From the NCBI GenBank assembly GCA_964019165.1, contig OZ025272.1, forward strand, positions 4,978,993 to 5,042,992: a stretch of 64,000 bases of DNA, read 5' to 3'. Source of the stretch: Mastigias papua (Eukaryota; Cnidaria; Scyphozoa; Rhizostomeae; Mastigiidae). The translations under genes were made by a program, and so were the position numbers. Shown piece after piece: positions 1 through 11,939 of this stretch. The notes beneath the pieces were generated by a model, which worked only from the letters and a program-made list of their open reading frames with translations, did not search any database and was not told where the DNA came from. The first letter of the stretch is position 1, and each line of letters opens with the position of its first letter.

Positions 1-1448
1 AAATTGAAGTTTGCACATGACATTCCATTTCTCCCTCAATAGTCCTTGTGGCATGCTATACATCTCACATGAAACATTTTCCTTTTGGAGAAGGTTGCAT
101 GATTTGCAAATTTCATATTCCAATTTGAGGCCCTTGTGCATATGTCAATTCTTTGGAAATAAATTATGTGAAAATTTATTCCTCCATAAATTCCTTCCTT
201 GAAAATAGTCTGTGTTATTATTAGTAGAAGGACATCTTGAGTTAAAGGCAGCCTGAGCCTTTTGTAATAGTGTGTGAGAAAATCTGTAAGCACCCCTTGC
301 CTAGAACATGATATTTATTCAATGGTGTTAGCCTGTTCTCAAACATTATGTCTGCAAATGTTTTCATTGGTAGTTTGCTTGTTACTTTTAACATCTAAGT
401 TTGACGGTTTGCTGGATGGTTTGCAGTAGGGCAAATTTTCCATGGTTTTTTGTCTGTGTTTAAATGTATATACTGTAGCAAAGGGGTGCATTGTATGCCT
501 ATCTAACATTATATTTGTAGTGAACATAAGCATTATAACTTAGGCCATTTTTCACCTCAACAACTTTTCCTTCTCATCCATTCATCCACACTCTATTTCC
601 ACAAATCTGGCCAGTCATCTATTCACACCTCCAATCCACTACAAACAAACGACTTCTACATCACATCATCTTGCCATCTCCTTTGTTTACTTCTATTCAT
701 CTCTACTTCATACCTAACCAGCCCTTCCACTAAATTGCCAACATAAGTATAGTCCAGTTAATTTTAGATTGTATTATTTTTGTATATATCCATGTAATCT
801 GTGTTGTATAGTCAGTCAGAGTGGAGTCAGAGTACCATCAACAACATCGTCTCCCCTCTCTGCCTCTGTGTTCTCTGCACATCAAATAGTGGTGTGCACC
901 AACAACGGATCAATGAAGGATGTCACAGAATGAACAGCAACACCATTCATGCTCCTTTATATTGATATGCCTACATTCTTAGTTGGTTGTCATTGATTTT
1001 GGCTTGGTATAATTTTATTTAGATATTTCAAAATTGTTCCATAGCCAATGGATGTTTCCCTCTCAAGGGAAACCATGACAGTCTGCTAAAAGGTTCTCAA
1101 TATGTGGTTCCCTCTTTTGCTTGTTAGATGCTGTGTGCAGGACTTATCTCATTTATAATAGTCCTTTCTTTTTGTTTTCATTGGGTTTGATAGTGGACTT
1201 GAGTGTAGATTAAAGTGTAGGCTGGCATTTCCCATTAACAGCATGTAGAGTTCACAAGTTTATGTTTTACATTTGTCTACACATTTTATACACCAGGGAA
1301 AAGGAATGTCAGCTCACCTGATCCAGCATCATAGACATTCTTGCAGCACATATGATTGTCAAATAAATGCCTTTAATTATGTTTGCCTAGTTGTTGCATT
1401 TCAATAGTTACCATGGTTTCTTTAAAAAGACTTGTATTTATTTTCAAG
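1..1448. other. Region left of the first recognised eIF2-beta exon; no gene supported
   Basis: Probably intron or upstream sequence of the eIF2-beta gene, because the 5' lysine-rich exons of that gene must lie to the left. I could not place any of them. A pyrimidine-rich stretch lies at about 550-760. Sequence at about 780-910 resembles the end of an LTR followed by a leader, but no second copy is visible in the window, so this is only a suspicion. Confidence 0.3.
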
Positions 1449-4400
1449 CTTGTTGAAAATGAAGAAGGAAAAGAAGAGCAAAATAAAGGTATGGATCATC
1501 TTATCAATCTGTTTGGGTACTTTTTAGAGACCTAAACATTTGCAAGTTGAATTGAGGTATCATAGGCAGTTGAGTTATACAGTGCAGTGATATTACCTAG
1601 ATGTATTTTTTAGTTCTAGTTTAACTTGCAAAGATCTCTGCCTTTTGATGTATCATGGGGTTAGACTTTTAGTAAGAATTTATTCAAGGAAGTTGTTCAA
1701 TAAGTAGGTGTACAAGCATGCAAGTAAATTAACTTTTTCAAAAGATATTCTGTAATAAAAATGTTGTGGAGATGGTACTAATTGACTTGTCTACAGCTTA
1801 TAACTGCCTTCCACATGGTTTACATGTATCAAAATGTGCAGCTTACTTAACAGTGTGGTACTAATATCACACTTTCATTCATGTAAACAATGCTGCAATG
1901 AAATACATTCTTAATTTAGTGAATGGAACAGGATGTCAGTATCAAGAGTTTAAGATCAATTAAAAGATAGCAAAAATTATACCATTCTCATATACACTAC
2001 AATTGATCTTGTGTTAGTTTCTTCTGTACACACGAGCATAACTTTGTATAGTATGTATCTCCATAGAAGTCACAGTGTATTATTGCATGTAATTTGCAAG
2101 CCTTCAGTTCAAATGGTTCTACAGTATCTCTCTCTTCTTTCTGAAATCTTCGTTTTATTATATAGTTTTGAAATAGTATGTCTTGGAGCAGAACATACTG
2201 CGTAGGTTTATAAGTAACTTTGTTTTGAATTTTTCCAGAGGATGAGACAGATGGAAATGTGGTTGAGGAAGATCAGGATTATACTTATGATGAGGCAGGC
2301 AATGTTGGGTTTTTTATGATACCCTATATATTCAACAACCAGCTGCATCTGTATCATTTTGAGAAAATCACACACCATTTGAGAGAAACAGGACCAATGC
2401 ATTGTAAAAATTATTGCTCCTATTTTGTTAGCACCATAGAGATAGGCTAAATTACTTTAGCACACCAGTTGAGGCTTTAGTAGTATGAGATGAATAATGC
2501 CAGTTGAATATGAAGCTTGAGAATCAGCTTGAGACAATTCTTTCTAATATAATTCTCAATAGGACACTCCATGGGGTTTGTGATAGTGTAACTATATATC
2601 TATATCTATATGAAGAAGCCTTCGTCAGACTCAGAACGGCAATTGACAAAGAGGAAAAACAAGCATCCTTTCGACTAAATTGGGGAAAAACCAAAAAGCA
2701 AATAACTTGCGTTATGGGATTAGATTTGGAAAAACATAGATACGGCCAAGCTAGGAGCAGCAACGACGAAGCTGCAAGGCAAAATACACAATGGAAAAAT
2801 AACGAGAGGGCCCGAACTTACTCAAGTATCTTGAAGAAAGGAATAGATACGGTACCTTCCAGCGTTCCCCAACAAAGATCAACAGAACCGTCACAACAAT
2901 CGGAAAAAAGAATAAACATACAGCAGCCAAATCAACATTTCAGCACCAGATCATTGAAACCAGAAAACTTGCCAGCGGCCTCCTTTCAGGTGGAGGGAGG
3001 CAATAGAACCATGTCATACCTTACAGAAGGCATAGCACAAGTAACCGAAGCAACAAATCATTTTAAGAGAGCAATTATCTATCCTGATGGACCAACAGTC
3101 GATGATCCAGCAGGGAATATAATGAACCTAACAAACAAAGCATTTACTAAACATGAATTTAAATTCTTGAACAAAAATCTTAACTTTTGCCCACGTCCAA
3201 ATCAATATAATAAAAACAAATGAAACGACGATCTACTTAAATTTTATCGCAACCTTAAACTCAAGGCGTTCTTTGGAGATGCGTCGCTAAATAGGATTGA
3301 GTTTGTAGTAAGAAAAATTAGTAGCTGGAGACCTTCGAAAATACCCCATGTGATTGATATGTTTATTGAGGCAGTAAACAATGAAATTAGCGATTCTCAA
3401 ATCAAAGCAATTCCAAGAGACAACCTCACGAAAGAAGAAAGACGAGCTCTCAGAAACCTACAGAATAGAGAAGACATTATTATACCAAAAGCGGACAAGG
3501 GGGGAGCAGTTGTTATCTGGGATACTAAAGACTACATTACAGAGGCGGAACGTCAATTGAACGATGGCACCATGTTTAACAAACTGGAATTGAATCCAAC
3601 AGATTGTACCTAGAGAAGATTGAGGTCACCCTTGAAAACTTCAAAACCTAGGGTTTAATTGATAGTAAAACTGCGGATAGTTTGATTCCCGAACAAGTTA
3701 GAACAGCAAGATTTTGCATGCTACCCAAAATACATAAGCCAAATTATCCAGGTAGACCAGTTATCAGCTCAGTGTCGTCACACACCAGTGAAATATCAAG
3801 GTTTGTCGACTGCCATATGCAAGGAAATGTAATGAAATTGAAGTCTTATGTAAAAGGCACGACTGATTTTGTCAACAAAATTGAGTCGCAACCACCAGTT
3901 CCAGCACAATCACTTCTAGTATCAATGGATGTCAAATCCCTCTATACAAACATTCCACACAAAGAGGGACTTGAATTTTTAGAAACATCATTAGAAGCAT
4001 CACCATCAACCTCACCGACTATAGTCGTATTGAAACTTTCCGAACTGATCCTTACTCTCACTAATTTTGTTTTCAATAACCATAACTACCTACAAATTAA
4101 AGGATGCGCGATGGGTACAAAATGTGCACCGTGCTACGCAAATTTGTTTATGGGAGAATTTGAAACGAAATGTATATACCCAAAGATAGATAATTTTCAC
4201 TGCTATATCTGCGCTATATTGATGATATATTCATGGTATGGAATGGTACAAAATATCTTCTGGAACACTTTATTAAAGATTTGAACATGATTCGCCCATA
4301 GATCAAATTTGATTACCAAATATATGCCACAGACATATACTTTCTAGACACTACAGTGTACAAGGATGCCGATGGGAAAATGAGGACAGAACTATACCGT

Positions 4401-7400
4401 AAATCAACTGACCGCCAAAACTTTCTCCATTCTAAATCAGAACATCCCCCAGCACTAAAGAAAAGCATTCCCTACAGTCAAGCTCTAAGAGTTAGGAAAA
4501 TATGCCACAATGACAAAGATTTCAAAGAAAACTGTTCTCAATTAGCAGAAACCTTCCATTCAAGAGGATACAATAAGAAATTCATTGACGAACAAATTGG
4601 AAAGGTTTTTACAACTCCAAGAAGGGATCTCCTTAAGGACAGAAGAAGGGAACCACTCAATCGAATTCCAATGATAATCACATTCAACCGAACTCTCCCA
4701 CCATTAAGTAAAATCATAAGCAAAAATTGGAACACCTTACAAATTGACCGCAACCTAAAGGATTTCTTTGTCAACAAACCTATCATTTCATACAGACGTA
4801 ATATAGATGTTTGATTGAATGTACATTATACATATCAATTGTATATTCACAAGCTGTTTTGTCGATGCTGTTAGATTTCAGAGTGTTAAGGCTAACTCAT
4901 ACCAAGATTAAGATTAGGATGTTTAGATGGGGGAGGTGATGACTTAAAAGTACGTACGCACGTGGCAGGGCATTGCCTCTACAATGTACATAGGCATACT
5001 AGGGGGAAGGCGGTCCGAAATTAATGAGTATTAAGCGCACGAACTTTTTGAATTGTCTCTAGTGCAGAGTTATTGACTTCCATTTTTTACGTTGACCTTG
5101 CGCATTGATTTAAGATCCTATTCATAACTTGCATTTATACTCCTTGCCTCTTATTGTGACCCTGACTACACAAGTATAGTTCCAATATCATTTGGATCCA
5201 AGATTGGTAAAATTGAACAGAATTTACTTTGGTTTCATTCAGGGCCTGGCTCTGATTAAAACCTGATGTTGGGTTATACGTCCTACGGGCTGACTTTGTA
5301 CGTTCACTTGACATGACAGAAGTGGTAATTTTCATTTATGGTAAATGTCAAATCTATGCCAGGAGAAACTGAAGCTCAGTAATGGGCCACCTTCACTTAA
5401 TTTGTATATAAGAGGAATGGGATTAATGATATATAAATGGCAAAGGCTATTAGTCAAGTTTGTGTGTGCAAGCTATGAAACCGCACAGTTAATCAGTGGC
5501 TGAAAGTAAAGCTTCAAAGCTAATTAGAGCAGAGAATGGGAATTAAAGGCATTTAGAATCCAGAAAATTACTGATCTCCATACGAACTGTTCTCACCACC
5601 TGACTGTTAACCTCCATTTCATATGGTCATTTGAAGTACCAAACAGGCGGTCTTCTTCTATCTTGTTAAAGCGTATTAACCTTATACTGTTTATAACTTA
5701 AAAAAAGGGTTGGGTTTGGCTTTGTGGGCTGTTTTGAATACAGTTTCATCAATATTTTGTATACAGGATGCCCAAGTGAACTGTTGGACTTCACAGTTCT
5801 CACAGCCTTACTCACATAGACAGGGTCTATACTGGCATTAATTTTTCCCCATATGACATTGAAAAATTGTCTCTATTTTATGTAATCTTATATAGTGTCT
5901 CTCGTTTCTTCTCTAGTTGCTAAAACGTGTTTTTGATATTATGCGAGCTAAGAACCCAGCATTGGCTGAAGGCGGTAAGAAGAAATTTGTCATGAAGCCA
6001 CCACAAGTTGTTCGAATTGGAACAAAGAAAACCTCGTTTGTGAATTTTGCAGATATCTGTAGAATTTTACATAGACAGCCGAAACATCTGTTAGCATTCT
6101 TACTCGCTGAGCTTGGAACAAGGTAGTTCATTGTTTTTTACCTGTTTTGGATTTTTGATTCAAGGTACATTAAACATTTCAATTGTAATCCATAAGCTGT
6201 TTTGTGGATGCTGTTAGATTTCAGAGTGTTAAGGCTAACTCATACCAAAACATGCATTTATGGGCAAGGTACTACTTTTAGTGTATTCTTGATGGCTTTA
6301 GATACGAGCAAAAAGTGAGTATAGAGAAGTTACCATGTTTTCTGTGCATTGTTTCACTAATTCTTTTCCCAAATATTTAGTATAGGTCTTTACATTCTCT
6401 CCTGCTAGCTGTGTATACTGAAAAGACATTTTTCTTTTAAGATGTGCATCCCACTTTGAAACATGTCTATTTTTAATGTTTCATTAGTATACCTCTCCTA
6501 TTTGGATCCTCATATCGACCTAGTTCAAAACTAATTTTGAAATCTTTGGATTTTGTTGTGTTTTGTGCCAAGGAGTAGATTTCTTATCGCAAGTTTGCAA
6601 TATACGAGCCTTTTCATTTTTAGTGGCTCTGTTGATGGTGGAAATCAGTTGATAATTAAAGGTAGATTTCAACAAAAGCAGATTGAGAATGTCCTGCGGC
6701 GATATATAAGTGAGAAGCTTTTCTTCGTGTTTCTATTTACTTGCCGGAGTTATGTCGTAGCAAATCTTGGCATGTTATATTTCATGGTCAAATGTTGATA
6801 TGTATTTCAAACCATACGCATTCAAACTCTACTTAAGCAGTCTTTTGCTACCAGCATATTTGCTTAGGCAATATAAACTTCCACAGAATTAGCATGTGTC
6901 CTTAATAGTACGTAAATATTCAAGTTATTTTGCAGCGAGGAGCGGAAGGAATCAATAGAATGCAGTACGTGCTCAGAGAGTTCTTTGCACGAATATTTGT
7001 GCACACCAAATCTTAAGTCTTTTCAAAACAAACTATACTTCAATTGCTGTTTCTCTATTTCCTGTATTATTACATGATATTATTTATACATGTATCCATA
7101 CATATTTTTGCGCTAGTGATGTGCCGTTATTCCACTGTACTAGCTCGTTTCCTTACTTCTTATATTATGCATTACCTTCCATTCAGCTCAGTATTGCTTA
7201 TCAATTTGAATTTTAAGACCTGATTACATGTGAGTTGTCAGCCCGGGGATAAATTCCAACCCACTTGACCGCGGTGAAATGAATTTGCTAGTACTTCTGA
7301 ATGTCTAACAGACGCCCCCCGCTGACTAATTTTTCAAACATTTCCTCCCCCCATGACATTCTTATTCCAACCCCCGCCTATTAGATCCCTCCCAAGACAA

Positions 7401-8383
7401 TTGTTAAAGGAGGTACTTTGGTGCATGATCACACGCGTTGTATTGTTTAGCATTGTGTCATACTGTTGCTGCATGTACTCTTTGTCCAGACCCTCTTCTA
7501 TTTTAAATTTTTGGTCATTTTCCAGCCCCCCGTTTCTTTAGGATTTTGAGATTTTCCAACCTCCCATTTATTCCAACACCCTTCTATTAGGCACCCAAGA
7601 GTACATTTGTATTTCACCCCCGGGTATGAAAAACCGCGCCAGTGTATGAAACGTTTTCATAGTAGTAAGAAAGAAGACTGCTTAATATAAACTTATAGCT
7701 TAATCTTTTGATGTAACCTAAATGCAGGTTGAATGAAGCTACCTAATTACAAGAGTGATGGCCGCTTCCAGGAATCACTGATTGCTTCATGCGCATGCAT
7801 CAAAAGCTTCTCAACCCCGCGGTTGAAATGGGTTTGCGATTACTTGAGCATTCCCCTGTCCAGAACAAAGGCAATTATCACCTTATATTTACTCGGTTTG
7901 CTCAAGGTGAAATGAAATTTCAACCCCGGGTGTTATTTCATTCCCAGGGTTCAATTTTCCCATGTAATCGAAAATTGCAATCAACAAGGGATTGAGTAGA
8001 GAGGTGGGATGGGGTTTCATTTCTGTTCCGTGAATTGAGACTCGGCCCTGGGGTTGAAAACTCCCATATGATCAGGCCATAGGTTGCTGTTTTTTGATGC
8101 ACCCCACTCAGTCATTATAACCATTCAGTACAGTAGTTGGTATTTTATGAGGTTTGAGATAGTCTAAATTTCTTTGGCAAGTCTTGTAAACTGCTCCATT
8201 TATTTCATAGAGGAATATGTCACATGCCACACATGTAGATCACCTGACACCATTCTTCACAAGGAAACAAGACTGTTTTTCTTGCAATGTGAAACGTGTG
8301 GTTCACGATGTTCTGTAGCAAGTATAAAATCTGGATTCCAAGCATTGACTGGAAAACGTGCTGCCATGAAAAATAAGCAATAA
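1449..8383 (+). CDS. EIF2S2: Eukaryotic translation initiation factor 2 subunit beta (3' part, five exons)
   Basis: eIF2-beta is a subunit of the cytosolic eIF2-GTP-Met-tRNAi complex that delivers the initiator tRNA to the 40S ribosome. Visible exons: 1449-1488 (acidic linker), 2239-2294 (acidic, ending YTYDE), 5917-6122, 6624-6709 and 8211-8383 with the stop TAA. Phases agree at every junction. The protein contains the conserved core [20 protein letters not shown], the [16 protein letters not shown] helix, [17 protein letters not shown], and the C-terminal zinc ribbon built from CHTC and CETC pairs about 18 residues apart. It ends soon after TGKRA, as in animal orthologues. The N-terminal lysine-rich exons lie outside or were not found. 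The donor after 2294 reads GAG/GCAGGC, so that intron appears to be GC-AG; an in-frame GT donor slightly downstream (AAT/GTTGGG) is a weaker alternative. That same intron holds a Penelope-like element. The identity is very secure. Confidence 0.95.
2504..4902 (+). mobile_element. Penelope-like retroelement, broken, inside an eIF2-beta intron
   Basis: Four consecutive + strand reading-frame pieces (2504-3223, about 3230-3613, 3682-4284, 4356-4814) form a degenerate Penelope-type reverse transcriptase. Seen: the pre-RT block [12 protein letters not shown], the LPKIHK motif, motif [13 protein letters not shown], the block [10 protein letters not shown] followed by ANLFM, and the catalytic RYIDDIF, which lies in another frame at 4212-4232, so a frameshift falls just before it. 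A stop follows the thumb region at 4812-4814 and I see no GIY-YIG endonuclease downstream. The element is either 3' truncated or from an endonuclease-lacking branch. It sits in sense orientation in the host intron. The right boundary is set by a repeat shared with the next intron; the left boundary is uncertain. Confidence 0.85.
4813..4902 (+). repeat. Copy 1 of a ~90-bp dispersed repeat (after the Penelope ORF)
   Basis: This stretch, starting at the stop of the Penelope reading frame, closely matches 6157-6247. The longest identical run covers the segment reading GATGCTGTTAGATTTCAGAG and what follows. Similarity stops abruptly at CTCATACCAA in both copies. Confidence 0.75.
6157..6247 (+). 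repeat. Copy 2 of the ~90-bp dispersed repeat
   Basis: It lies in the eIF2-beta intron 6123-6623 and matches 4813-4902 with few differences. It probably marks a tiny 3' fragment of the same Penelope family, or an older duplicated piece of the gene's introns. Confidence 0.75.
7216..8078. mobile_element. Non-autonomous DNA element with ~40-bp terminal inverted repeats
   Basis: The left end (GACCTGATTACATGTGAGTT, then CAGCCCGGGG) is mirrored by the right end read in reverse (GGCCTGATCATATGGGAGTT, then CAACCCCAGGG). The interior is rich in CCCC/CCGCGG runs and carries no transposase reading frame. It lies wholly within the last eIF2-beta intron (6710-8210). No clear target-site duplication was found, so the exact ends are approximate. 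Confidence 0.6.
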
Positions 8384-9509
8384 GGGGACTTTGTTGGGAG
8401 CCTGAAGTAATAGTTAAATTGTCTGGCAAAGAGTTTTGGGCTATGAAACAACAGAGGTACTAATGGTTCTGTAGAACTAATTGTTACGTATTGTTAGAGT
8501 AATTTGATATCGAACAGAGGTGCTGTGTGTCATGAAAGTTATTGTTACAGTAAGTGTTGTATGAAGCCGGGTATGTGCGTTCTGTCTCAATTATTTTGCA
8601 TGATAGTTGATTTCGACTTAGTGTTTGTCCTAAGATGATGCACCATCAGAATAACACTTAGGAAAAGTTAACATGTTCTAAGCATTCTAGTAGTCTAAGG
8701 AAATGAACATAAACCAGCTAAATCATTCATACTCAATCATCTGCTTATTAGCTACAAGTATTCCTACCAGATGATGTATTTACAGCATGAGTCGAACCTG
8801 CGCAGTTTTTACTATTTTATTTTAGCAGAATCATTCTTACAGATTTTGAGTAGAAGCTATTGGTCTCTTGTCAAGACAGCTAGATGGAATGAAAGCAATT
8901 CATTCATTCATTCATTCATTCATTCATTCATTCATTCATTCATTCATTCATTCATTCATTCATTCATTCATTCATTTTAAATTCTTTAAGCAGGGTAAAG
9001 TATGCAGCTAAGAACTGATTTTGATACTACCCTGCACAAAATAATTAAACAAGATTTTCGAAAGGGTCACTACGTACTGTCATTCATCATCATTAGCATT
9101 GGTCATCAGCATCTAATTTAATCAGTGTTGCATATGCATCCATAGACCTCCTCTGCATTGTTAGCTTATGCACAGCTGGTTTTTCTGCTACGGCAAAGTA
9201 GTTTCTATTGCTATATCTAGTATCTTGCACCAAAATAGAGAAGACAACGGTTCTAACAAAGCAGAACAATGCAGGGAAAGACACATAAACAGTTATTCGA
9301 ATAGCTCTGGAAGCGTCTACGATTTTATGTGTTTGCAAGCGATGCAGCTAGCGTATTGTATTGCAACGTATGATGTTTTCATATTGATCTGGGGTTGATG
9401 TACGCTATTGGAATTTTTAGATTTCTCAGTCATATTATGATTTTTGCTGAGTGATAAATTTGAATGTACATGTAAATGCTTTGGAGTTTTGGTGGCATCA
9501 GTTTTGATT
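8384..9509. other. Intergenic, no gene seen apart from a CATT microsatellite
   Basis: This is 3' flank of eIF2-beta. No convincing coding exon or RNA gene. The reading frames here are short and have no protein-like composition. Confidence 0.4.
8898..8978 (+). repeat. (CATT)n microsatellite
   Basis: About 20 uninterrupted CATT units. Confidence 0.98.
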
Positions 9510-9666
9510 GGGGCCATCCATACAGGACTTCCGGGTTTTTGAGCAATTTGTGCCCCCTCCCCTCTGTCCGGACTTTCTATGGGAAAGAACAAGTCATTTT
9601 TATAAGGGTGTTCATTTTTCCTTTACTCCCCACCCCTTGTTACTGACATCCTTTATGGATGGCCCC
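9510..9666. mobile_element. 157-bp MITE with perfect outer inverted repeats
   Basis: It starts GGGGCCATCCATACAGGA and ends with the reverse complement of GGGGCCATCCATAAAGGA, a single mismatch in 18 bp. The interior is non-coding. No target-site duplication is obvious. Confidence 0.6.
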
Positions 9667-10960
9667 GTCACAGTGACCTGGATCGGGCATAAAACGGACA
9701 TGATTTCAGGAATCTCCCAAAAGCCATAAAATGGACATATCTTGAAAGCTGGAAACACATAAAAACATGTAATATCAGGCGAAACTCTGGTGGGAGCCCG
9801 GCTTATCTCAAAAACCGAAAATGAATACTTTTGACGGCGGCCTATGGCTAGCAGGTTCATCACTACTTTGCGTTTTTTGTGAGCTAGGCTTCCATTTCAC
9901 ACGCACATGAGCAGATTCCCAGACAATAAATATCATTTTATTGTTAATCGAACGTTTAATAATATCTCTGACCCGCATTGCTTCTTGCTTTGTCAGCAAT
10001 AAGGGTATTGAAAGATTCATGTTTTGTGCACCTGGGGCATTCAAATTGGAGATCGGTACAGGGAGGAAAAGCTGCGAATACAGATGAAAGTTGGCAAACA
10101 ATGTCGTTAATTTACTGTTTATACCAAGAGAGAAAATGATCGTCCCTCCTCTTCAGATTAAGTTGGAACTGATGAAGTTTCTTCCTTATTATGTAAACAT
10201 ATTTCCAGTGAATGGCGGATCGGGTTATTTCATGTCAAGTCATCCAGATATTTAAGCCACCCTTCTGAAATTTTTCTCGTGTCGCGGCCATGGGAAAACT
10301 CATTAACTGGGAATAGGTGCAAGATTTCCCCTAAATTGGAATTGAAGAACCTTAGTTACTAAGAGTCTGAAAGAAATTTCCGTCTTTTATTTTTTATGTG
10401 AAACCTCAAAAAATCGGATCTTTTCCTAATGGCAAGTGTTATTTTAAGAGCGCTTTTACTGCTGTCATTCGGCAAGTTACCCTATGTATGTTTTTCAGGG
10501 TGCAAAAACCCACTTGTTACACTTAGATGCAGGCAGTTTTGAGGAAAATATGTAACGTGTGTGACCATGTCTGCCTCAGGAAGCAAGCTCCTTGCCGTGT
10601 GCGGGGTCAATGATACTCTCCTTGCCGTCCCCTTGACGACAACCAAATATCACATGGGGAGTCAGTTAGGAAAGCAGAGCTCTTGACAGGTTATACTACA
10701 GTAACTCTGTTATAGATAACAAGAAATATGAAGACATTTGTATGTAGCAACGGCCATAAGTGTAAACTCCCATTCGAGAGTACTATACAGAAAGAGAATG
10801 TGACTAACAGAAAATTTTCTATACAGTAGTACGCAGTAATAAGACAAGGAGTCTAAAAATATGGCATTGAGCTCTTCTGGAATAGCTTCAATAATAAAGA
10901 TAGTCCAATAAAATCGTACTTAAGCAAATGTGGTCGTATATAGCCAAACCTATAACCATT
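9667..10960. other. Intergenic, nothing recognised
   Basis: Only short random-looking open frames on both strands. Confidence 0.4.
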
Positions 10961-11080
10961 TCTTATCAGCTGCTATTATACTCAATCAACTGCAATCAGA
11001 ATTAATCAGCTGCAATCATACTTGATAAACTGCAGTCATACTTATTAAACTGCAATCATACTTAGTCAAGTGCATTCACA
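10961..11080 (+). repeat. 20-bp tandem repeat, six units
   Basis: Six diverged units of exactly 20 bp, consensus near CTTAATAAACTGCAATCATA, with no spacer between them. Confidence 0.8.
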
Positions 11081-11939
11081 ATTAAATACAGTTAGTTATG
11101 TAGCCTATTGGATCATATATGGACAAAAATGACTGATTGTCAGAATGAGTATACCAACAAAAAGTCTTAGAAACAGATCTTATATTTAAAACCTGTAGCT
11201 GTTTGAGTTGTCTAGCAATCAATACAATATCTGACAAAGACCCTTCCGTCTTTAAAAGTGTAGTGATTTGCTCTGGTAAAATGTCTGAAAAGCTCTGCTT
11301 TCGCGACTGATTCCCCTCGTGATATTTGGTTATCGGCAAGAAGACGGTGAGTAAAAAGCTCAGTGACCCATAAACACGATGAGGAATTTGCCTCTCATTG
11401 CAGAAATTGTCAACATAGCCACAAAAGACAAATTCTTCAGCAAAAATCATCCGCATACTTAACATTTTGCTGATAAAAATGTCTCTCGTGCCATTTTTGC
11501 TCAGCAAAATGCTCACCGTGTGCGTCGGGCTCAAAGCAAAGGAATTTATATAGTATCCCAAAGTGAACATCCATAGCTGTGAGGGAGTTTGATTAAAAAA
11601 TGTATTTGGTTTTCTGAAAGAAGACTGATAGACCTTTTCAGATTTTACACCACGAAGGGTAAGAAATATTCTTGTGTATCATGCTGTTTGGGATGATGCA
11701 TTGCCCTGTTGAAAAGTGAATGAAGCTTCCAAGCATCCCAACATCAATTCTGTGCATTTCAGCAAATTATTTTGAAGAATTTCATAATAATAATAAGTAA
11801 GGTTCACTGACAGAGAACATGTACAGAGGACAAGGAAACCTTTCATTTTCATATAATTTCACATGTCTATTGTACATTGGTTTAAAACTACAATAGTTAT
11901 AATAACTCGTTAAAACCAAGAGTTTAAACAAAATAAATC
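11081..11939. other. Intergenic with an unassigned 162-codon open frame on the - strand
   Basis: The - strand frame 11082-11570 stays open for 162 codons but shows no domain, signal peptide or motif I recognise. It is possibly chance in AT-rich DNA. Confidence 0.25.

Noticed and set aside
11082..11570. 162-codon open frame on the - strand as a gene
   Set aside because: No domain, no splice context, no conserved-looking blocks; such lengths occur by chance.
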